Source: Sulfitobacter maritimus
GTDB lineage: Bacteria > Pseudomonadota > Alphaproteobacteria > Rhodobacterales > Rhodobacteraceae
DNA: 64,000 nt
Assembly: GCF_013346665.1 (NCBI RefSeq)
Contig: NZ_JABVBB010000038.1
Location: forward strand, 372,001 to 436,000
Direction of reading: 5' to 3'
In this document: piece after piece, positions 55,390 to 63,584 of the stretch
How the letters are laid out: every line of letters begins with the position of its first letter
Numbering within the stretch: position 1 is the stretch's first letter
Position numbers and translations under genes: made by a program
The notes under the pieces: generated by a model
Seen by the model: the letters and a program-made list of their open reading frames with translations, nothing else
Told to the model about the DNA's origin: nothing
Databases searched by the model: none

Positions 55390-55591
55390 TTACAGCAGCC
55401 CTGTTTGGTTAAGCGCGTATTTCGTTTTTCCAAGGGGTTTGAGATACTCGGAAGTTGCCTAAATCGGTGCTTTCGGGTATCCCTATTACATCGGCCAGGA
55501 CGGCCAGAACGAGATTTCGAATACGTGTGTGGTGGATTTGGGAGCACACGGGGTGAGAAAGGGTTCTGGCGGGGTGCCGGAACCCTTTTTT
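55390..55591 (+). ncRNA. Candidate structured RNA ending at a strong terminator
   Basis: The 281-base gap 55343-55623 holds no credible protein gene but ends in a strong rightward terminator. Within it CGCGTATT (55414-55421) can pair with AATACGTG (55520-55527, one G-T pair), closing a ~100-base interior with small GGGTATCCC and GGCC-N5-GGCC hairpins. That would suit a rod-like small RNA (for example 6S-like). A long 3' untranslated tail of the DUF2853 gene is the plain alternative. No consensus promoter was identified; the 5' end is a guess. Confidence 0.3.
55560..55591. terminator. Strong terminator, usable on both strands
   Basis: AGGGTTCTGGC (55560-55570) pairs with GCCGGAACCCT (55576-55586), 11 bp with one T-G pair, and a T6 run follows rightward. 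Leftward it ends in TTTCTC after the EVE-domain gene. Confidence 0.85.
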
Positions 55592-55623
55592 CGTTTTTCA
55601 GTGTTGGACCGGGGCAAATTTGC

Positions 55624-56043
55624 TCAGGGCGTCGTAGCGCCCAAAGCGCAGATGATTTGCCATTCCTGCGCTGTCACAGGCTGCACGGATAGGCGGGGAC
55701 TTTTCACCAACACCATATCGCTCAGCCGAGGATCAGCTTTGATCGTATCAAGCGTCACTGGCGTCACAAAGGGCCGCACGGCTTTGACGTCGACACAGTC
55801 CCAACGGTCATCATCAGTCGTGCTATCAGGATGCGCCTCGGCACAGACTTCGACGATCCCCACTATTTCGCGGTCTTTCTGGGAGTGGTAAAAGAAGCCC
55901 AGATCCCCAAGCTGCATTTCGCGCATGAAGTTACGCGCCTGATAGTTGCGCACGCCGTCCCATTCTTCGCCCGCCTCACCTTTGGCCAGTTGGTCCTCCC
56001 AACTCCATGTCACGGGTTCGGTTTTGAACAACCAATAGGCCAT
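55624..56043 (-). CDS. EVE domain protein
   Basis: A 139-residue single EVE domain, from AYWLFKTEPVTWSWEDQ through WDGVRNYQARNFMREM to the GDLGFFYHSQKDREIVGIVEV strand, with family length. EVE domains bind modified bases in nucleic acids. The stand-alone bacterial form has no settled role. The start is ATG 56043, sharing a base with the YciI stop (TAATG). Confidence 0.92.
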   Translation of the reverse strand: MAYWLFKTEPVTWSWEDQLAKGEAGEEWDGVRNYQARNFMREMQLGDLGFFYHSQKDREIVGIVEVCAEAHPDSTTDDDRWDCVDVKAVRPFVTPVTLDTIKADPRLSDMVLVKSPRLSVQPVTAQEWQIICALGATTP

Positions 56044-56315
56044 TAGCCGATGACCCTGTTCCAATGGGTCAGGGTCACGCTTTTGAACAGACCAGCCTTT
56101 GCATAGGGGTCATTTTCGGCCCATGTCCGCGCCGCGTCCATGTCCGCGACGTCAAGAATGATGAGCGAGCCGATCATTGTACCCTCGTCGTCCAGCAAAG
56201 GCCCAGCTTGGGCAACGGCATCGCTTGATTTCAGATAGGCCAGATGGTCCGGACGGTTTTCCTGCCTAATCGACAGTGCATCTGGTTTGTCATGGGCGAA
56301 GAGGGCAACAAGCAT
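56043..56315 (-). CDS. YciI family protein
   Basis: A 90-residue ferredoxin-like fold protein of the YciI/YCII group, with the conserved His in RPDHLAYL and Asp in AENDPYAKAGLF. Function is unknown; some relatives act on small aromatic substrates. The start is ATG 56315, behind AAAGGAAG. It sits two bases from gpsA and overlaps the EVE gene, in the run tsaD-gpsA-yciI-EVE. Confidence 0.92.
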   Translation of the reverse strand: MLVALFAHDKPDALSIRQENRPDHLAYLKSSDAVAQAGPLLDDEGTMIGSLIILDVADMDAARTWAENDPYAKAGLFKSVTLTHWNRVIG

Positions 56316-56316
56316 A

Positions 56317-57270
56317 TCATTCTTCCTTTAGGGGTCGGGTGAGTAGCGATTTCAAGGCAGTGGCGACATCGAGTTCATTGTCGAGCAGAGCAGCCACCGC
56401 GCGGGTGATGGGCATATCAAGCGACGCATCCCGCGCCAGAGCATCGACAGCGCGCGCTGTGGCGGCGCCCTCAACCGTTGTGTCCGCGTCAAAGGCGTGG
56501 CCAGCCCCCAGCGATTGGCCCAAACGATAATTGCGTGACTGTTCGGAGGTGCAGGTCAGCGTCAAATCTCCGAAACCTGAAAGCCCCGCCAGTGTCGTCG
56601 GCTCCGCCTGCAAATGCGCTGCAAGGCGCTGCATTTCCGCATAGCCGCGTGTCATCACGGCAGCACGCGCGCTCTCTCCCAGCCCGGCACCAATAGCCGC
56701 ACCGCTGGCGATGGCGATCACATTCTTTAGCGCCCCGCCAAGTTCGGCACCGATGGTATCCGTGGTGCGGTAGAGCCGGATGTTCTCGGTCGTGAGTGCT
56801 TTTTGCAGATCGGCGCCCGCGCTGGCATCCGCGCAGGCAAGGGTCAAAGCAGTGGGGAGGCCGCGGGCAATATCAGCCGCAAAGCTCGGCCCGGTGAGGA
56901 TCGCAGCTGTCGCGTTGGGAATGGTCTGTTCGATAATGGTGACCGGCCCACATCCGCTGCGCAATTCGATACCTTTGCAGCAGGCAACAAGGTGTTTCCC
57001 GGCAAGGTTGTCGGCCTGCGCTGTCAGCAAGTCGCGCAGCTTTTGCATGGGCACGGCGAGCAGCAGAATATCGGCCTGTGCAGCCTGCGCGAAATCATCC
57101 GTTACAGCCAGATCATCCGGAAAAGCACAACCGGGCAGGCGTTTGCTGTTCTCCCGCGTGAGGTCCATATCCCCCAGCTGCCGCGCCCAGAGGGTGACAG
57201 GTTCCTTGCGGGCCAATGAGATTGCCAGCGCCGTGCCAAACGCTCCTGCGCCGAGAACTGAAATGCTCAT
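56317..57270 (-). CDS. gpsA: Glycerol-3-phosphate dehydrogenase [NAD(P)+]
   Basis: Makes sn-glycerol-3-phosphate for phospholipids. The 317-residue protein has the nucleotide-binding [18 protein letters not shown], then [28 protein letters not shown], the catalytic-Lys segment [21 protein letters not shown] and [17 protein letters not shown]. It starts at ATG 57270, overlapping tsaD as ATGA. Confidence 0.96.
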   Translation of the reverse strand: MSISVLGAGAFGTALAISLARKEPVTLWARQLGDMDLTRENSKRLPGCAFPDDLAVTDDFAQAAQADILLLAVPMQKLRDLLTAQADNLAGKHLVACCKGIELRSGCGPVTIIEQTIPNATAAILTGPSFAADIARGLPTALTLACADASAGADLQKALTTENIRLYRTTDTIGAELGGALKNVIAIASGAAIGAGLGESARAAVMTRGYAEMQRLAAHLQAEPTTLAGLSGFGDLTLTCTSEQSRNYRLGQSLGAGHAFDADTTVEGAATARAVDALARDASLDMPITRAVAALLDNELDVATALKSLLTRPLKEE

Positions 57271-58358
57271 GCCTTGGCCCCCTTTTTCCCGCTGCCAAGC
57301 ATTGATGGGCGGACCGTATCCAGCGGCCAGCGTGGGCGGGCCGAAAGGCTCAAGTCATCGAAGCCACGTTCCGCCGCTTGTTCGGCAGCAGCAAAAGCGA
57401 TCATCGCGGCATTGTCTGTGCACAGCGCGAGCGGCGGCGCGATGAACCGCGCCGATTGCTCTGCTGCGACCGCCTCTAGCGCCGCGCGAATGGATTGGTT
57501 CGCAGCCACGCCACCCGCCACGCAAAGCCCAAGCGGCGCGTCTTGGGGGTAGTTGGCAAAGGCACGGCGGGTCTTTTTTGCCAGCACCTCGACCACGGCG
57601 GCTTGAAATCCGGCGGCAAGATCGGCTTGATCCCGGTGCGTCAGCCCGCCCGCATCGGCCATAGCTTTGTCCCGCGCGCGTAGAACTGCCGTTTTCAAGC
57701 CAGAGAAGGACATATCGCAGCCGTCGCGATCCAACAGTGGACGGGGTAGCGCAAAGCGCTCAGGATCACCGGTTTTGGCGCAAGCCTCAATCGACGGGCC
57801 TCCGGGTTGGGGCAGACCGAGCAGCCGGGCAACCTTGTCAAAGGCTTCACCCGGCGCGTCGTCAATGGTCCCGCCAAGCCGTTCAAAATTGTTCGGCCCG
57901 CGCACCATCAAGAACTGGCAATGCCCGCCGGAAACCAGCAACATCAGATAGGGATATGGCACATCGTCTGTCAGACGGGGCGTTAGGGCGTGGCCTGCCA
58001 GATGATTGACCCCGTAAAGAGGTTTGCCCGTGGCTGCCGACAGACCTTTGGCGCACATCACCCCCGACACCACGCCACCGATCAGCCCCGGCCCTGCGGT
58101 CACGGCAATGGCATCGATCTGAGGCAAGGCGATCCCGGCCTCGGCGAGCGCGTCTTCGACACAGTGATCGAGCTTCTCGGCATGGGCGCGTGCTGCAATC
58201 TCGGGCACGACCCCGCCAAAATCCGCATGCAACGCCGTTTGACCTGCAACGACAGAGGACAACACCGCGCCGCGCCCGTCTTCGTCAATACGTACGATGG
58301 CGGCGGCGGTATCGTCGCAGCTGCTTTCCAATCCTAGAATGAGCTGAGGTCTGGGCAT
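57267..58358 (-). CDS. tsaD: tRNA t6A37 threonylcarbamoyltransferase TsaD
   Basis: Catalytic subunit that transfers the threonylcarbamoyl group to A37 of ANN-reading tRNAs; works with TsaE, also in this window. The 363-residue ASKHA-fold protein has [15 protein letters not shown], the metal-binding [15 protein letters not shown] and [16 protein letters not shown]. The start is ATG 58358, behind CGGAAAG; a much longer frame to 58898 runs back through hemD and is rejected. Confidence 0.96.
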   Translation of the reverse strand: MPRPQLILGLESSCDDTAAAIVRIDEDGRGAVLSSVVAGQTALHADFGGVVPEIAARAHAEKLDHCVEDALAEAGIALPQIDAIAVTAGPGLIGGVVSGVMCAKGLSAATGKPLYGVNHLAGHALTPRLTDDVPYPYLMLLVSGGHCQFLMVRGPNNFERLGGTIDDAPGEAFDKVARLLGLPQPGGPSIEACAKTGDPERFALPRPLLDRDGCDMSFSGLKTAVLRARDKAMADAGGLTHRDQADLAAGFQAAVVEVLAKKTRRAFANYPQDAPLGLCVAGGVAANQSIRAALEAVAAEQSARFIAPPLALCTDNAAMIAFAAAEQAAERGFDDLSLSARPRWPLDTVRPSMLGSGKKGAKA

Positions 58359-58433
58359 GGGGGCTTTCCGTTGCAAGGCACCTGTACCGCAGGTAACACC
58401 GCTGTCAGCCGCAAACAATGCCGGAGCCCTCAC

Positions 58434-59132
58434 ATGACGCAGCCAAGACTGCTTCTGACCCGCCCGCCTCAGAGTTCGGCCGTTTTTCTGAAACGGTTGC
58501 CTTCTGCCCTTCATAAGGGGGTCGTGGTGTCGCCTTTGATTGAGATTGTACCCAGCGGCGACGCGCCAGACTTGAGCGGCTATGCCGGCGTGATCTTTAC
58601 CTCGGCAAACGCCGTTGCCAATGCGCCCGCGGGGGAGGGGCGCCCGGCCTATTGTGTGGGGCCGCAGACGACAGAGGCAGCGCTCGCGGCAGGCTGGCAA
58701 GCGCAGATGTCGGGCTTTGACGCGGTTTCGATGATTGCAGAACTGTCTGGTCGCGCCGACCTTGGGCCATTGCTGCATCTGGCTGGTCTGCACCGGCGCG
58801 GTGACATTGCAGGAGACCTCACGGCAACCGGGCTGACCACTGACGTCCATACCCTTTATGAGCAGCGTCTTTTGGCGCTTAGCGATGAAGCACAGCACTT
58901 GTTGCAGGGGGATGACCCGGTGCTGGTCCCGTTATTTTCCCCGCGCAGCGCCGCGCAGTTCGCGCGTGAGGCTGCGCGCACCGCTCAAGTGCTTGCGGTT
59001 TCAATCAGCGATGCCGCCGCACAGGCGCTTGAAGGCCTGCCGCTACGTGCGCATGATGTGGCAGCGCTCCCAACGGGTGAAGCTATGGCAGAAGCCGTTG
59101 AAAAACTGTTCCGCCGCTCCACCTTGCCTTGA
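58434..59132 (+). CDS. hemD: Uroporphyrinogen-III synthase
   Basis: Closes hydroxymethylbilane to uroporphyrinogen III. The 232-residue protein shows the loosely conserved two-lobed pattern of the family: [14 protein letters not shown] at the start, [33 protein letters not shown] and a late [12 protein letters not shown]. Position supports it: it is followed by mic60- and hemY-like genes, as usual in alphaproteobacteria. The start is ATG 58434, seven bases after GGAG. hemC is not adjacent; tsaD lies on the other strand. Confidence 0.9.
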   Translation: MTQPRLLLTRPPQSSAVFLKRLPSALHKGVVVSPLIEIVPSGDAPDLSGYAGVIFTSANAVANAPAGEGRPAYCVGPQTTEAALAAGWQAQMSGFDAVSMIAELSGRADLGPLLHLAGLHRRGDIAGDLTATGLTTDVHTLYEQRLLALSDEAQHLLQGDDPVLVPLFSPRSAAQFAREAARTAQVLAVSISDAAAQALEGLPLRAHDVAALPTGEAMAEAVEKLFRRSTLP

Positions 59133-59204
59133 GAGGCGCATTTATGCCGGGTAAGCTTGCTGCGGCAAGCGATAGACAGGTTCAGAATCGGAAAGGCGGG
59201 CGGC

Positions 59205-60740
59205 GTGGCGAAACCCAAAAAGACTGTCACTAAAAGCGAAGACAACGAGACCGCAGCCGATAAAACGGTGTCAGACAAGTCAGAAGCGACAACACCCATG
59301 CCGGAGGACAAACCGTCTGCAACGCAGACTGGTGATAAGGCCCCATCGACTTTTGAGACGGATAAGCCAGATGCGAAAACTGTGGACGCGGCTGAGAAAG
59401 ACAACACAGCCAAATCTGCGGTAAAGACGTCGGCTGAGGTTGAAACCTCTGCTGCCACTGACAAATCGGATACCGCCCCCGCGTTGGATGAGGCGAAGCC
59501 AAAAGCATCAGATGCCTCAACGAAGCCATCGCCGGTGACGCCCGAGAAAGCCAAGGCCGATACTTCCCCCCCCGCAACCGCCAAGCCGCCGAAGACCACA
59601 ACTGACAAAGACAGCAGCAAGCCGTGGGACAAGGGTGCGAGCAAAGCGACCAGCGCATCGCCCACCAGCTCCACGTCGACTGCAAAATCGGACAGTGCAA
59701 AGACAGATACTGCAAAGCCAAGCGAAAAGACTCCAGCCGAGAAGCCGGTACAGAACACCAAGGCGCCAGAACCTGTCGTCAAAGAGCGCAAGCGGAGCGT
59801 CTTTTTCCCGATGGTGCTGGGCGGTCTTATCGCCGGCGGGTTGGGCTATGCGGCTTCGGAATACGATGTGCTTGGCAATCGCGCGCAGAACGAAGCGGCG
59901 CTGCAAGAAGCACTCGACGCGCAACAAGCCCGTATCGCAGAACTGGAAACCCGCGTTGACGCCCCTGCACCAGAGCCCGAAACCCCGCCGGAAGTTGCCG
60001 CCCTCACCGAAGAGTTGACCACCGCTCGCCAAGAGCTTGCGACGTTGCAGGAGCAGTTAGCCGGGATCGATAGCCGTTTGACGACGGTCGAGAAGCAGCC
60101 TGCCAGCGGCGGAGACAATGAAATCGCTGTCGCGGCATTTGAGCGTGAGATGGAAGCGTTACGGAACTCTGTCGCCGAACAACGCAGCGAAATCGAAGCC
60201 TTGCTTGAAAACGCCCAAAGCGTGGAAGAAGCGACCGCCGAAGCGGCTGAGGCCGCCCGCGCGCAAACGGCGATGTCTCGGATCAACACGGCCCTCGCGG
60301 CTGGACGGCCCTTTGACGCGGTTTTGGCTGAACTGCAGGCGGCAGGTGTCGAAGACATCCCCGAAGCGCTGAGCGCAGCCAGCGGTGGTGTTGTTACCCT
60401 TGCCAACCTTCAGTCACGCTATCCTGACGCCGCCCGCGCGGCTCTTGCGACGGCGCGTGCAGAGGTGCCGGAAGGGGGCGAAAGCGGTTTTGGCAGCTTT
60501 TTGAAGCGCCAGTTGGGCGCACGCTCCGTCGCCCCGCGCGAGGGGACGGACCCGGATGCCGTACTGTCGCGTGCCGAAGCCGCTGTGCGCGATGGCCGCC
60601 TAACCGATGCGCTGGCCGAGATTGAAACGCTATCAAACGCTGCGCAAGACGCCATGGCGGACTGGCTTGCCGATGCACGCGCCCGTCAAGCAGCGGAAAA
60701 CGCCGCTGACGACCTGTCACAACGCCTGACGGCAAACTGA
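59205..60740 (+). CDS. Mic60/mitofilin-like inner membrane protein
   Basis: A 511-residue protein of the alphaproteobacterial Mic60 group, homologous to the mitochondrial crista-junction protein. It has ~185 residues of Lys/Thr/Ala/Asp-rich disordered sequence, one membrane helix (about residues 196-212, FPMVLGGLIAGGLGYAA), a coiled coil (about 220-345) and a C-terminal mitofilin-type region. The start is GTG 59205 (VAKPKKTVTK), eight bases after AAAGG. Its place between hemD and hemY is the known conserved context. It probably shapes or tethers intracytoplasmic membrane. Confidence 0.88.
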   Translation: MAKPKKTVTKSEDNETAADKTVSDKSEATTPMPEDKPSATQTGDKAPSTFETDKPDAKTVDAAEKDNTAKSAVKTSAEVETSAATDKSDTAPALDEAKPKASDASTKPSPVTPEKAKADTSPPATAKPPKTTTDKDSSKPWDKGASKATSASPTSSTSTAKSDSAKTDTAKPSEKTPAEKPVQNTKAPEPVVKERKRSVFFPMVLGGLIAGGLGYAASEYDVLGNRAQNEAALQEALDAQQARIAELETRVDAPAPEPETPPEVAALTEELTTARQELATLQEQLAGIDSRLTTVEKQPASGGDNEIAVAAFEREMEALRNSVAEQRSEIEALLENAQSVEEATAEAAEAARAQTAMSRINTALAAGRPFDAVLAELQAAGVEDIPEALSAASGGVVTLANLQSRYPDAARAALATARAEVPEGGESGFGSFLKRQLGARSVAPREGTDPDAVLSRAEAAVRDGRLTDALAEIETLSNAAQDAMADWLADARARQAAENAADDLSQRLTAN

Positions 60741-60750
60741 GGAACGACAA

Positions 60751-62256
60751 ATGCTTTGGTCTCTAATTAAAATCGTTCTTTTCGTCGTGCTGGTGGCCGC
60801 GCTCGCCTGGGGGGCTGGGTTCTTGCTGGAAAGCGAAGGCGGAATACAACTGACCGTCGCTGGCACTGAATATACCCTCGGCCCTTTGCAATCGGTGATC
60901 GCGGTCGCACTGCTGATGTTGGCTGTCTGGGTGCTGCTCAAGATCGTGGCGCTGCTGTCTGCCACTTGGCATTTCCTGAATGGTGATGAGACTGCCCTGT
61001 CGCGTTATTTCGACCGCAACCGCGAGCGTAAAGGCTATCAAGCGCTGTCTGACGGGCTTATGGCGCTCGCCAGCGGTGAGGGGCAGGTCGCTATGGCCAA
61101 AGCCGCGAAGGCAGACCGCTACCTGAAACGCCCGGCTTTGACCAATCTGCTCACCGCTCAGGCCGCCGAACTGGCCGGAGATCGGCGCAAGGCGGAGCGG
61201 ACCTATCGCAAGCTGGTCGAAGACGAAAAGACCCGTTTCGTCGGTGTGCGCGGCATCATGAAGCAAAAGCTGGCCGAAGGTGATACGGAAACCGCGTTGA
61301 AACTGGCCGAAAAAGCCTTTGCCCTGAAGCCGAACCACGAAGAAACCAGCGACACGCTGCTCAAGTTGCAGGCCGATAAGCATGATTGGTCCGGAGCGCG
61401 TCAGACGTTGCAGGCCAAGTACAAAAACGGCCAACTGCCGCGTGATGTGCATAAACGCCGCGATGCGGTACTTGCGTTGTCTGAAGCCCGCGATGTCATC
61501 GCCGAGGGCAACAGCATCGAAGCGCGTGAAGCTGCGATTGAAGCGAACCGATTGTCGCCTGATTTGGTCCCGGCAGCGGTCATGGCCGCACGCGGTTATA
61601 TCGCGCAGGACAAACCGCGTTACGCTTCTAAGATTCTGCAAAAAGCGTGGAGCGTTCACCCGCACCCAGACCTTGCCGCTGCCTTTGCAGAGATCCAGCC
61701 CGATGAGACTCCGCAACAGCGGATCAAACGCTTCCGCGCGCTGACCAAATCGCAGCCGGACCATCCCGAAACCAAGATGCTGCTGGCCGAGTTGCACATC
61801 GCGAATGAGGACTTTCCCGAAGCCCGTCGTGCGCTTGGCAATCTGGTGGAGACTGATCCTTCGGCCCGTTCCGTCACACTGATGGCCGCGATCGAGCGGG
61901 GCGAGGGCGCGTCGGATACGGTGGTCAAAGGCTGGCTGACACGTGCGCTCAATGTCTCGCGCGGGCCACAGTGGATCTGTGAAAACTGCCACCATATCCA
62001 TGCAGAGTGGAAGCCGATCTGCGAGAACTGCAAGAGCTTTGACACGCTGGAATGGAAGACACCGCCGCTGTCGGAAGTCGCGACGCCAAGCGGTGTGCAG
62101 ATGCTTCCGCTGATCGTCGGCACACCCGAGACCACCCCGACCGAAGGCGCGGTGGTAACGCGCAGCGACGATATCGAAGAGGCGGAGTTGGTGACGGAGC
62201 CAGAAGAGCCTACCAACTCCGATGCCCCGAGAAAGGCGCCAGACCCTACAGCTTGA
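60751..62256 (+). CDS. hemY: HemY-like TPR membrane protein with C-terminal metal ribbon
   Basis: A 501-residue protein. Two N-terminal membrane helices (about residues 4-24 and 46-66) are followed by the HemY_N domain and TPR-like helical repeats. A four-cysteine ribbon lies near the C-terminus: C410, C413, C424 and C427 in WICENCHHIHAEWKPICENC. The ribbon layout (CxxC-x10-CxxC with nearby Trp) resembles the rubredoxin-like domain of the LPS regulator LapB. HemY's role in haem synthesis is undefined. The start is ATG 60751, behind GAGGAA. Its end overlaps the convergent GNAT gene by 11 bases. Confidence 0.88.
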   Translation: MLWSLIKIVLFVVLVAALAWGAGFLLESEGGIQLTVAGTEYTLGPLQSVIAVALLMLAVWVLLKIVALLSATWHFLNGDETALSRYFDRNRERKGYQALSDGLMALASGEGQVAMAKAAKADRYLKRPALTNLLTAQAAELAGDRRKAERTYRKLVEDEKTRFVGVRGIMKQKLAEGDTETALKLAEKAFALKPNHEETSDTLLKLQADKHDWSGARQTLQAKYKNGQLPRDVHKRRDAVLALSEARDVIAEGNSIEAREAAIEANRLSPDLVPAAVMAARGYIAQDKPRYASKILQKAWSVHPHPDLAAAFAEIQPDETPQQRIKRFRALTKSQPDHPETKMLLAELHIANEDFPEARRALGNLVETDPSARSVTLMAAIERGEGASDTVVKGWLTRALNVSRGPQWICENCHHIHAEWKPICENCKSFDTLEWKTPPLSEVATPSGVQMLPLIVGTPETTPTEGAVVTRSDDIEEAELVTEPEEPTNSDAPRKAPDPTA

Positions 62257-62695
62257 TGTCGTAGGTGACCCAGTTGGTGCGCGTGGCGAGCTTGTCATAA
62301 ACGCCACGGCCACGGTAATTGTCCTCGGCCGTGATCCAGCGCACAAGGCTCCACCCGCGTTTCTGAGCGATCTTTTGTACCTCCCCGATCAGCGCGTCGG
62401 CAGCCCCGCTGCCGCGTGCTTGCGGCTCCACAAAAAGATCGTCGAGGAAGCAGCCCGTTGCCGCCGCCAAGGGGCGCGCGAAATGCCGGAAATGGGTCAG
62501 GCCGATCACCCGGCCATCCGCATTCTCGCAGACCAGCCCTTCGACCTCGGTCAAGGGATCATGCAGCCAAGACCAGACCCGCGCTCGCATCTCCGGCGTC
62601 TGCTCGACTTTATAAAACTCAGCATAGCCTTGATAGAGCCGCTCCCAATCGGCGCGGTCATGGTCTTTCACGGTTCGGACTGTAAGGTCGGACAT
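62246..62695 (-). CDS. GNAT family N-acetyltransferase
   Basis: A 149-residue acetyltransferase with the full fold: VRTVKDHDRADWERLYQGY start, FLDDLFVEPQARGSGAADALI (acetyl-CoA loop R-G-S-G-A) and TAEDNYRGRGVYDKL. It resembles the YkkB/diamine-acetyltransferase-like group, but the substrate is unknown. The start is ATG 62695, behind AAGGGAG; an upstream extension lies in nadC. It follows nadC on the same strand. Confidence 0.88.
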   Translation of the reverse strand: MSDLTVRTVKDHDRADWERLYQGYAEFYKVEQTPEMRARVWSWLHDPLTEVEGLVCENADGRVIGLTHFRHFARPLAAATGCFLDDLFVEPQARGSGAADALIGEVQKIAQKRGWSLVRWITAEDNYRGRGVYDKLATRTNWVTYDIKL

Positions 62696-62738
62696 GGCGG
62701 GCTCCCTTCGCTGCTGCGCGATCTTTGCCCCAGTTGGT

Positions 62739-63584
62739 TCAGAAATCCAGCCCAAGGTCCAGCGTTGACGCAGAATGTGTCAGCGCGCCCATGGAAATGT
62801 AGTTGACCCCCGTTGCCGCGACCTCGGCAAGGCGCGGCAGGGTCATATTGCCCGAGGCCTCCAACACGATGCGCCCCTGCGCCATTTCGACGGCCTGCGC
62901 GAGGGTGGAGGTGTCCATGTTATCCAGCAGCACCACATCCGCGCCGCCTTCGTCCAAGACCTCTTCGAGTTGCGCCAGCGTGTCCACTTCGATCTCGACC
63001 CGGATCATATGCGAGGCATTGGCTTTTACCGCCTGCAACACAGGCCGGATGCCCCCAGCGGCGGCGATGTGGTTGTCCTTGATCAGGATGGCATCTGAGA
63101 GCGAGAAGCGGTGATTGAACCCGCCGCCATGCAGCACCGCCTGTTTTTCGACCATGCGCAGCCCCGGCGTGGTTTTCCGAGTGCAAGTGATGCGGGTCTC
63201 GGTGCCTTTCGTCTCGGCCACGCAGGCCGCCGTCAGGGTGGCGATGCCCGACAGGCGCCCCGCAAAGTTCAGCGCCACACGTTCAGCGGACAAGATCGCG
63301 GCGGCCGCGCCTTCGATCTCCATCAAGACATCGCCTTTTGCGATCTTGCAGCCATCTTCTTTCAGCGTGCGCACCTCAAGCGTGGGATCAACGAGGTGAA
63401 AGGCCAGCCGCGCGATTTGCATGCCTGAGACGACCCCATCTGCGCGGCTGCGCAGCCGAGCGGCATAGGTTGTCCCTGCGGGGATCACGCTGCGGGTGGT
63501 GACATCGCCATAGGTGCCGAGGTCCTCCATCAAGGCGGCACGGACCAGCGGCTCAAGGATCAGGTCGGGCAGGGCGGTGGTCAT
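62739..63584 (-). CDS. nadC: Nicotinate-nucleotide pyrophosphorylase (carboxylating)
   Basis: Quinolinate phosphoribosyltransferase of NAD synthesis. The 281-residue protein has EDLGTYGDVTTRSVIP, RVALNFAGRLSGIATLT, TRKTTPGLRMVEKQAVLHGGG with the catalytic residues, LIKDNHIAAAGG and EVEVDTL-type strands. It starts at ATG 63584, overlapping the nadB stop as ATGA. Confidence 0.96.
   Translation of the reverse strand: MTTALPDLILEPLVRAALMEDLGTYGDVTTRSVIPAGTTYAARLRSRADGVVSGMQIARLAFHLVDPTLEVRTLKEDGCKIAKGDVLMEIEGAAAAILSAERVALNFAGRLSGIATLTAACVAETKGTETRITCTRKTTPGLRMVEKQAVLHGGGFNHRFSLSDAILIKDNHIAAAGGIRPVLQAVKANASHMIRVEIEVDTLAQLEEVLDEGGADVVLLDNMDTSTLAQAVEMAQGRIVLEASGNMTLPRLAEVAATGVNYISMGALTHSASTLDLGLDF

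Noticed and set aside
55405-55692. 95-residue frame across the 55.4-55.6 kb gap
   Set aside because: It reads through a strong terminator hairpin and into the EVE-domain gene, with no ribosome site or family match.
58359-58898. N-terminal extension of tsaD to 543 residues
   Set aside because: It runs antisense through hemD; TsaD proteins are about 340-365 residues.
60763-62346. 527-residue open frame antisense to hemY
   Set aside because: Compositional shadow; hemY has membrane helices, TPR-like repeats and a ribosome site.
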